DNA of 6,978 nucleotides from Acidobacteriaceae bacterium (GTDB lineage: Bacteria > Acidobacteriota > Terriglobia > Terriglobales > Acidobacteriaceae), in NCBI GenBank assembly GCA_003140655.1, contig PLKR01000619.1:1-6978 (forward strand). The letters run 5' to 3'. How positions within the stretch are numbered: position 1 is the stretch's first letter; each line of letters begins with the position of its first letter. A program made the translations under genes and the position numbers. The notes beneath the pieces are model-generated. The model was not told the DNA's origin. It searched no databases and worked only from the letters and a program-made list of their open reading frames with translations. Positions 1 to 5,131 of the stretch are shown in pieces.

Positions 1-923
1 GGCTCAAGCGTTTGCGGACGGATGCGCTTCACGTTCCACAGATGAAAGAACTCGTGCGCCGTCACCGAAGCCAGCGCTTCGGGAGCCTTTGCCAACACGT
101 CCGCATTCAGCGCAATCGCGGTGGAGTAGGCGTGCTCCATGCCCCCACCGCCCGGCCCGCGCGGGAAGTGATAAAGAAACATGTAGTTCTCGAAAGGACG
201 ATCGTCCATCCAACTCGTCGCGGCCGCCACAATCTTGTGCAGCATGGCGGTAATCTTTTCCATGTCGTAGTCGCCGGATTCGGCGTCAACGATCACGCGA
301 TAATGGCCGCCACCTTCGTCAAAATCAGATTCCCGGAACATTCCGATCTCGACCGGAGAATCCACCAGCCGGTCGTAGTTTTCCGAACTAAACCCGCCCT
401 CGGGCATTGACGCCAACGGCGTGGCCACGTGCCATCCCGCGGGAACCTGGCTAAAGCGCACGACCATCGGCCCGTTCCGCGCGTCCACGGGATACATGAG
501 AATCTGCGCCAGATTAAGAAATGCATGATGCGAGTTGAACTGGGCGCCGAAGGGCCCGGGCGAATCCAGAAAGATCTGATACTCAACCACGGCGCCGCCT
601 TGCGCATCCGAAAGCTGCCACCGGCTCTTGTCCAACGCTTGCACGGCGAGCGAGTGGCCCGCGCGGTCTTTCGCCCGCACCCAGTTCACGTATTGCGCGA
701 AGTCGCGCACCTGATACAGCGCGTTCCACACCGGAAGCTGAAGCTCCCTTTGCGCTGCGCCTTCGGGCAATATGACCTGCACCTCCACCAGATGCTGCTC
801 GGGATTTGTCAGCGAAACTATGTAGTTGGTTGCAGCGCCGGAACGCGCCAGAGTGAGCCACGTCAGAAGAACCCAGCGAACAATCTGGCGCGCCAGGCCT
901 CCCGTCGTGATCGAATACTTCAT
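1..923 (-). CDS. M61-family metallopeptidase, exported, 3' end cut by window edge
   Basis: This is the first 307 residues of a zinc aminopeptidase-like protein of the M61 (glycyl aminopeptidase) family; the frame is open to the window edge. The zinc-binding motif HEFFHLWNVKRIRP starts at residue 290 (His290 and His294 are ligands, Glu291 is catalytic). The usual M61 motif GGGMEHAYST lies just before it, around residues 259-268. The third zinc ligand and any C-terminal PDZ domain would be outside the window. Residues 1-30 have basic residues followed by a hydrophobic run (IVRWVLLTWLTLA), which looks like a signal peptide, so export to the periplasm is likely. Residues 35-230 match the position of the beta-rich N-terminal domain of the family. 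The ATG overlaps the mpl stop codon as ATGA and has a strong GGGGAGG ribosome site, so translation is probably coupled to mpl. Substrate is unknown. The family call is firm. Confidence 0.9.
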   Translation of the reverse strand, partial: MKYSITTGGLARQIVRWVLLTWLTLARSGAATNYIVSLTNPEQHLVEVQVILPEGAAQRELQLPVWNALYQVRDFAQYVNWVRAKDRAGHSLAVQALDKSRWQLSDAQGGAVVEYQIFLDSPGPFGAQFNSHHAFLNLAQILMYPVDARNGPMVVRFSQVPAGWHVATPLASMPEGGFSSENYDRLVDSPVEIGMFRESDFDEGGGHYRVIVDAESGDYDMEKITAMLHKIVAAATSWMDDRPFENYMFLYHFPRGPGGGGMEHAYSTAIALNADVLAKAPEALASVTAHEFFHLWNVKRIRPQTLE

Positions 924-2395
924 CGCCTCCCCGCTGCATTCGCTGCATTGAGACCTGCAGCCTCGCCCGCCAGCGCCCGCAACCGCGCCGGCAGTTTCTC
1001 GTAGATTCCGCCAAAGCCGCCGTTGGAAAGAATCGCCACCACATCGCCGCTGCGCATCTCCGGAGCGATCGTCTGCACGATCCCATCCGCGTCCGCAATC
1101 AACCGCGCGCGGCTGCCATGTTTTTGAATGTCCGCCGCCAGTTCCGGTAACTCGAGCCGCTCATTTTCCGGCACCGTCTCCGAACGGAACACGCCTGCCA
1201 CGATGATTTCGTCCGCCAGCGCCAGGCTCCGTGCCAGATCGCCCTGCAGCACGCGCCGCCGCAGCGTGTTCGAGCGCGGCTCCAGAATCGCCCACAGTCG
1301 CGCGCCCGCATAACGCGCCCGCAATGCCTTCAGCGTGCCCGCAATCGCCGTGGGATGATGTGCGAAGTCGTCAATGATGGTGATGCCATTCACCTGCGCC
1401 TTGACCTCTAAACGCCTTTTCACACTCTTGAACGTTTTCAGGGCCGCGGCAATCTCCGCTTTCGAGATGCCGTATCCCGCAGCCAGCGCCGCAGCTGCGG
1501 TTGCATTCCACACGTTGTATTCGCCCGCGAGTGGGAACTCAAGATCCGCCCACGCTTGGCTGTTGTGCAACACCGACCACGAGGTTCGCTCTGCATCCAA
1601 TTTTAGATTCGTGACTCGCCAGTGCGAGCGGGCACCCGCTCCATACCGTTCCACCGGGCAAAACGCTTTGCTCAAACAGCGTTCGAGGCTGGCGTTCCCG
1701 GTACCTTCGCCCGCGACTCCATCGAATGCCACAATCCGCCCTCGCCGCGGAATTAGATTTACCAGCCGCATGAAGGCCGTCTCGACGGCATCCAAATCTT
1801 TGTAGATATCGGCGTGATCGAATTCCACGGAGGTCAGAATCACAGTGTCGGGAAAGTAATGCAGAAACTTCGGTCCCTTATCGAAGAATGCGGTGTCATA
1901 CTCGTCGCCTTCCAGAATGAAATGTTTTCCCTGGCCCAGATGAAAGCTCGATCCAAAGTTTTCCGCGATCCCGCCGATCAGAAACGACGGCTGCATCCCT
2001 GCGGTATGAAAAATCCACGCCAGCATCGACGTTGTCGTGGTCTTTCCGTGCGTCCCCGCCACCACCAGCACTTCCTTGCCGCGCAGGAATTCCTCATGCA
2101 GCAATTGCGGCAACGAGCAAAATGGAATGCGCTGGTCGAGCACTTGCTCCAGTTCGACATTTCCCCGCGAAATCGCATTGCCTACCACTACTAAATCAGG
2201 ACGAGGCTCCAGATTCCGGGCATCAAAAGGCTGCGCCACCGGAATTCCAAGTTCTGCCAGAAAATCCGACATCGGTGGATACGCCGCCGCGTCCGACCCA
2301 GTCACGCGAAACCCGCGCTGCTTCAGCATTCCCGCGACCGCCGACATCGCCGTGCCGCAAATGCCGATCAGATAAATGTGTTTGTTTTCGTCCAT
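920..2395 (-). CDS. mpl: UDP-N-acetylmuramate:L-Ala-gamma-D-Glu-meso-DAP ligase
   Basis: Mpl is the cytoplasmic recycling ligase that uses ATP to join the recovered tripeptide L-Ala-gamma-D-Glu-meso-DAP to UDP-MurNAc, bypassing MurC, MurD and MurE. The 491-residue product has the Mur ligase layout. The N-terminal UDP-binding Rossmann segment has GICGTAMSAVAG (11-22). The central ATPase domain has the P-loop GTHGKTTTTSM (114-124), the Mpl-type block EGDEYDTAFFDKGPKF (162-177) and EFDHADIY (191-198). The C-terminal region has DDFAHHPTAI (342-351), EPRSNT (372-377) and SNGGFGG (457-463). EGDEYDTAFFDK and EPRSNT favour Mpl over MurC. I chose the ATG at 2395 because homology begins right after it; the frame extends to a GTG at 2422, but that would add nine unconserved residues. 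It follows ldcA by 63 bases and overlaps the M61 peptidase by 4 bases. LdcA makes the Mpl substrate, so the pairing makes biological sense. Confidence 0.95.
   Translation of the reverse strand: MDENKHIYLIGICGTAMSAVAGMLKQRGFRVTGSDAAAYPPMSDFLAELGIPVAQPFDARNLEPRPDLVVVGNAISRGNVELEQVLDQRIPFCSLPQLLHEEFLRGKEVLVVAGTHGKTTTTSMLAWIFHTAGMQPSFLIGGIAENFGSSFHLGQGKHFILEGDEYDTAFFDKGPKFLHYFPDTVILTSVEFDHADIYKDLDAVETAFMRLVNLIPRRGRIVAFDGVAGEGTGNASLERCLSKAFCPVERYGAGARSHWRVTNLKLDAERTSWSVLHNSQAWADLEFPLAGEYNVWNATAAAALAAGYGISKAEIAAALKTFKSVKRRLEVKAQVNGITIIDDFAHHPTAIAGTLKALRARYAGARLWAILEPRSNTLRRRVLQGDLARSLALADEIIVAGVFRSETVPENERLELPELAADIQKHGSRARLIADADGIVQTIAPEMRSGDVVAILSNGGFGGIYEKLPARLRALAGEAAGLNAANAAGRR
926..932 (-). 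promoter_or_regulatory. Ribosome binding site of the M61 peptidase, inside mpl
   Basis: GGGGAGG lies 2 bases before the ATG at 923 (read on the minus strand) within the last codons of mpl. It is the strongest Shine-Dalgarno-like sequence in the window. It supports the ATG that overlaps the mpl stop codon as the true start of the peptidase. The short spacing is slightly less than ideal. Confidence 0.55.
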
Positions 2396-2433
2396 GCTTT
2401 TCTTCGCGAACTTCGGGTGCACTTCGCGTCCTT

Positions 2434-2469
2434 TGCGGTTAGCTTTTCTCCGCTGCGGTTAGCTTTTCT
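2434..2469. repeat. 16-base tandem direct repeat between ldcA and mpl
   Basis: TGCGGTTAGCTTTTCT occurs at 2434-2449 and again at 2454-2469, with a 20-base period. The copy nearer ldcA contains the ldcA stop codon and its last two or three codons, so the end of the gene looks duplicated into the intergenic space. A third partial copy, GCTTTTCT, lies at 2396-2403 directly before the mpl ATG. On the coding strand the whole 63-base gap is purine-rich, with related CGCGAAG units. I see no hairpin terminator here, which fits read-through from ldcA into mpl. Confidence 0.85.
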
Positions 2470-3427
2470 GCGCCTTCGCCGCCACCGCCGCTTCCAAAGT
2501 CTTCAAATTCACGTGTCCGCCGCTAACCGTCAACTTAGACGGCACGCCGATCGGCAGCGTGATGTTCCCTGCCGTCACATGTCCCGACGGCACGCCATAG
2601 GCCACGGGCACTCCCGAGTCTCCCACAATACGCAGCACTACTTCTTCCAGCGTGTATCCCTGATTCGCAGTCTGCAGGCAATCCCGCATCTCGCCAAACA
2701 CAATTCCGCGCACTGCATCCAACTTGCCGGCCAGTTTCAACTGCATCAGCATGCGGTCGATCTGATAAGGTTTCGCCGCCACGTCCTCAAGAAACAGAAT
2801 CGTTCCTTCCGTGCGAATCTCATATGGGGTCCCCAGCGAAGCAACAAGAATGGAGAGGCAGCCGCCGTAGAGAATCCCCTCGGCAGTTCCCTCCACCAAT
2901 GCACTCACGCCAGAACCCGCGCCCAGGTTGAGTTCCCAGGCCTGCGTGCCGGCCAGCGCAGCCTGCCACGAAGCCATATCCACGCCATCTTCATGCGCCC
3001 AATCTTTCGCCACCATGGGCCCGTGAAAGGTCACCAAGCCCGCGGCGTCGGCGAAATAAATGAGCAGCGCCGTCTGGTCGCTATAGCCCACAAAAATCTT
3101 CGGATGAGCCTTGATCTTCTCCAGGTCGAGCACTGGCAGCAGATAGTTCGCGCCATATCCGCCGCGTGCGCAAACAATCGCCCGCACCTCCTCGCGCGCA
3201 AACATTTCTTCAAGTTCGCGTGAACGGCGCTCGACCGATCCTGCAAAGTAAAGGTCTTGATCGAGAATGGAGTCGAAATAAAACGGCCGATAGCCTGCGC
3301 GCCGCAAACCTTCGCATCCCGCCTCCAGATCGCCGCGCCTGACGTTGCTGGCCGGCGCCACGACACCGACCATATCTCCCGGCTTGAGGGCGGGCGGCTT
3401 CACGCGCGGAACTGTCGACGAAGACAT
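2459..3427 (-). CDS. ldcA: LD-carboxypeptidase, peptidase family S66
   Basis: This cytoplasmic serine peptidase removes the terminal D-Ala from murein tetrapeptides during peptidoglycan recycling, giving the tripeptide used by Mpl. The 322-residue product has the S66 features in order: an N-terminal LKPGDMVGVVAPAS strand (about 14-27), the CARGGYGANYLLP block (about 86-98), GYSDQT with the nucleophile Ser116, FLEDVAAKPYQIDRM with Glu214, and GVPSGHVTAGNITLPIG with His283. Together these are the expected Ser-Glu-His triad. Length is close to the roughly 300 residues usual for LdcA. No signal peptide is seen. I chose the ATG at 3427 because homology starts soon after; it has no clear Shine-Dalgarno sequence, and the frame stays open to a TTG at 3487 with an unconserved extension. 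The symbol follows family function; specificity for the tetrapeptide is inferred from family and context. Confidence 0.93.
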   Translation of the reverse strand: MSSSTVPRVKPPALKPGDMVGVVAPASNVRRGDLEAGCEGLRRAGYRPFYFDSILDQDLYFAGSVERRSRELEEMFAREEVRAIVCARGGYGANYLLPVLDLEKIKAHPKIFVGYSDQTALLIYFADAAGLVTFHGPMVAKDWAHEDGVDMASWQAALAGTQAWELNLGAGSGVSALVEGTAEGILYGGCLSILVASLGTPYEIRTEGTILFLEDVAAKPYQIDRMLMQLKLAGKLDAVRGIVFGEMRDCLQTANQGYTLEEVVLRIVGDSGVPVAYGVPSGHVTAGNITLPIGVPSKLTVSGGHVNLKTLEAAVAAKAQKS

Positions 3428-3499
3428 GCAGTAAGAAGCCTGTTTCGAGAATAAAATGCCCGCCAGCGCGGATGACGTCACGACCAACTACTCTACGTT

Positions 3500-3530
3500 C
3501 TCAGAAAGGCCAGCGACCTAACTCAGAAAG
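3500..3530. repeat. Short direct repeat around the dapF stop codon
   Basis: CTCAGAAAG occurs at 3500-3508 and 3522-3530 with a 22-base period. The right-hand copy covers the last codons of the DapF homologue, the other lies in the 90-base gap before ldcA. Nine bases is short enough to arise by chance. The rest of this gap (3428-3517) shows no convincing terminator or promoter. Confidence 0.4.
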
Positions 3531-4333
3531 AACTCTCCCCGGCACACCAGCCGCGCCACTCCACGGAGAAACACCAGATTGTTTTCCTGACGCACGGTCT
3601 GCGTTCCACCCGGAGCATGCACGTGAACCGGCGATTCTGCCTTGCCCGTCGCCATGGCCGCCATCGCCGATGCGCAAGAACCCGTCCCGGACGATTGCGT
3701 CTCTCCCACCCCACGTTCGAAGAAACGAGTTCTCACATCATGCTTTCCATCGACCACAACCATCTCAACGTTCACGCCCTGCTTAAACTGGGGACTGCGT
3801 TGAATTTCCGCAGCTCTCGTCCGCCAGTCTTCGGCAAACTCCGGAACAAATACCACATAGTGCGGATTCCCCATCGAAACCGGAATCCCGCGCACCTCGT
3901 TCGCGCCCAGCTTCACCGCCAGTTCTGCTCCCACGGCAGCCTCGCCCATTTCGATGTCGAACTCGTATTCGGATTCGGTTCGTCCCGTAAGCACGCAAGT
4001 CTTTAATCCAGCCCCGGTTTGGATCGTGATCTTCTCGTTCCCACGCTCCGCGCAAATATACGCCGCCACACAGCGCGTACCATTGCCGGAAATCTCCGCC
4101 TCGGATCCGTCGGCATTGATCAGCCGAATCTCCACATCCGCGGAGGCGTGCGGATACATCCATTCCACTCCATCTGCTCCCACACCCTCATGCCGGTCGC
4201 ACATGCGTTGCGTAACCGCTGCCAAGTCCACCGGAGCCAGCGCGTTTTCGATGTTCAGAGAAGCTACCAGCAGAAAATCATTTCCGCACGCGCTGGCCTT
4301 CACAAACGGAATCACTACGTGCGATACGCTCAC
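3518..4333 (-). CDS. dapF: Diaminopimelate epimerase homologue lacking both catalytic cysteines
   Basis: DapF interconverts LL-DAP and meso-DAP in lysine and peptidoglycan synthesis, using two cysteines as a base/acid pair in a cofactor-free racemase. The 271-residue product has the whole family framework: KASACGNDF (12-20), RHEGVGADG (47-55), INADGSEAE (72-80), SMGNPH (153-158), GVNVE (186-190) and FERGVGETQ (205-213). The substrate-contact residues Asn18, Asn74, Asn156, Asn188, Glu206 and Arg207 match those of well-studied DapF enzymes. The two catalytic positions differ. The usual CGNG-x-RC motif reads SGNGTRC (Ser82) and the usual ACGTGACA reads SSGTGSCA (Ser215). Cys88 and Cys220 remain, but they correspond to the non-catalytic positions. 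The GTG start overlaps the mgtC stop as GTGA and has a GGTGGAG ribosome site. Membership of the DAP epimerase fold is certain; epimerase activity is not. Neighbours ldcA and mpl keep the context on DAP metabolism. Confidence 0.85.
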   Translation of the reverse strand: MSVSHVVIPFVKASACGNDFLLVASLNIENALAPVDLAAVTQRMCDRHEGVGADGVEWMYPHASADVEIRLINADGSEAEISGNGTRCVAAYICAERGNEKITIQTGAGLKTCVLTGRTESEYEFDIEMGEAAVGAELAVKLGANEVRGIPVSMGNPHYVVFVPEFAEDWRTRAAEIQRSPQFKQGVNVEMVVVDGKHDVRTRFFERGVGETQSSGTGSCASAMAAMATGKAESPVHVHAPGGTQTVRQENNLVFLRGVARLVCRGEFFLS

Positions 4334-5037
4334 TCCAACTCCACCGGCCCCAAAGAAGTCACATTGCCCAGCACAGACGACGCCTTCAGTTCGCGCAGCA
4401 ACTCCTTCTGGTCACGGTTGCACCCAACCACGTCAAACTGCAGCCGGACATGCTGGCTCGTGCTGCCGGTCTCAACGTTCTGCATCATGCGATGTCTATG
4501 TTCCAGGATGCGATTGACCTCTTGCGTGATCTCTTCCACGCTTCCGCCCGTCACTTCGTAGCTGGTCAGCAGCGTTTTCAGGTTGAAGGTCAGCTCCAGG
4601 TGTCCTAGCGAAAACAGCGCGATCAGAGCCAATCCCGTGGCAAAAATTGCCGTCACGTAAAGGCCTCCGCCCGTCGCCATCCCCACCGACGCCACTACAA
4701 ACAGAGTTGAGGCCGTCGTCAGGCCAGTTGTCAGCCCTCGCGTGTGCAGGATCGATCCCGCCCCGATGAACCCAATGCCAGGGATAATCTGCGCCGAAAT
4801 GCGCGTATGGTCGCCGAGGTATTTCACCGCCAGCACATCTGAAAGAATTGTGAACAGCGCCGCTCCAAAACAGATGAACATATTGGTGCGCAGCCCCGCC
4901 GGCTGGTGCCTCAGTTCCCGCTCCAGCCCGATGATCCCGCCCAGGACCGCCGCCAACACCAGACGGATCATGGAAGTTGCCACAATCCCGCTCGCCATCT
5001 CTCCGTGCAGCAAATCGAGAATATGTTGCGAGGTCAT
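4330..5037 (-). CDS. mgtC: MgtC/SapB-family inner-membrane protein
   Basis: This is a 235-residue MgtC-type membrane protein. MgtC proteins are linked to growth in low magnesium, to control of ATP synthase and to virulence in some pathogens, but the molecular role in most bacteria is unknown. Visible family features are LGGIIGLERELRHQPAGLRT (32-51), PGIGFIGAGSIL (86-97) and GLTTGLTTASTLF (101-113). Hydrophobic segments fall around residues 20-38, 50-71, 83-98, 105-123 and 126-145, giving about five membrane helices. A soluble C-terminal domain of about 85 residues follows (150-235), as in longer family members. The ATG at 5037 gives the usual family length of about 230; a GTG at 5100 would add an unconserved, charged leader that crosses the likely promoter. 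The gene overlaps the DapF homologue by 4 bases, so the two are probably co-translated. The symbol reflects family only. Confidence 0.88.
   Translation of the reverse strand: MTSQHILDLLHGEMASGIVATSMIRLVLAAVLGGIIGLERELRHQPAGLRTNMFICFGAALFTILSDVLAVKYLGDHTRISAQIIPGIGFIGAGSILHTRGLTTGLTTASTLFVVASVGMATGGGLYVTAIFATGLALIALFSLGHLELTFNLKTLLTSYEVTGGSVEEITQEVNRILEHRHRMMQNVETGSTSQHVRLQFDVVGCNRDQKELLRELKASSVLGNVTSLGPVELE
4339..4345 (-). promoter_or_regulatory. Ribosome binding site supporting the GTG start of the DapF homologue
   Basis: GGTGGAG lies 5 bases before the GTG at 4333 on the minus strand, within the end of mgtC. Together with the GTGA start/stop overlap it supports GTG as the true start, giving a protein whose N-terminus (VIPFVKASACGNDF) aligns with the normal beginning of DapF. 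Confidence 0.5.
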
Positions 5038-5077
5038 AGATTTGACTCTTTGTCCGGGATAGGCTTGGGATGGCCGA

Positions 5078-5099
5078 ATTTTATCACTGGAGCGCTCCA
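5078..5099 (-). promoter_or_regulatory. Candidate extended -10 promoter of mgtC with adjacent palindrome
   Basis: On the minus strand TGATAAAAT (5086 to 5078) fits an extended -10 element (TGn followed by TAAAAT, five of six to consensus). Transcription would begin near 5071, about 34 bases before the mgtC ATG. No good -35 is seen, as is allowed for extended -10 promoters. One base upstream lies a perfect 12-base palindrome, TGGAGCGCTCCA (5088-5099), in the place where a regulator could bind. This lies in one of the three real gaps in the window and would make mgtC the first gene of the mgtC-dapF unit. The assignment rests on sequence likeness only. Confidence 0.3.
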
Positions 5100-5131
5100 C
5101 TCCTGCCCAGTTCCAGCGTTAACCCGCCTGA

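Noticed and set aside
429..1004. Plus-strand open frame of 191 codons opposite the M61 peptidase and the mpl end
   Set aside because: It lies opposite clear M61 and Mpl coding sequence and has low-complexity Arg/Ala/Ser composition with no domain signal.
583..1098. Minus-strand frame of 171 codons spanning the mpl and M61 junction
   Set aside because: It is out of frame with both real genes, whose motifs (SNGGFGG of Mpl and the M61 N-terminal domain) are in the other frames.
2378..3223. Long plus-strand open frame of 281 codons opposite ldcA and the start of mpl
   Set aside because: It is antisense to two well-supported enzymes, is rich in His, Arg and Gln in a way typical of GC-rich shadow frames, and shows no known motif.
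3473..3480. TGACGTCA palindrome before ldcA
   Set aside because: An 8-base palindrome is common by chance, has no symmetric extension, and has no clear promoter next to it.
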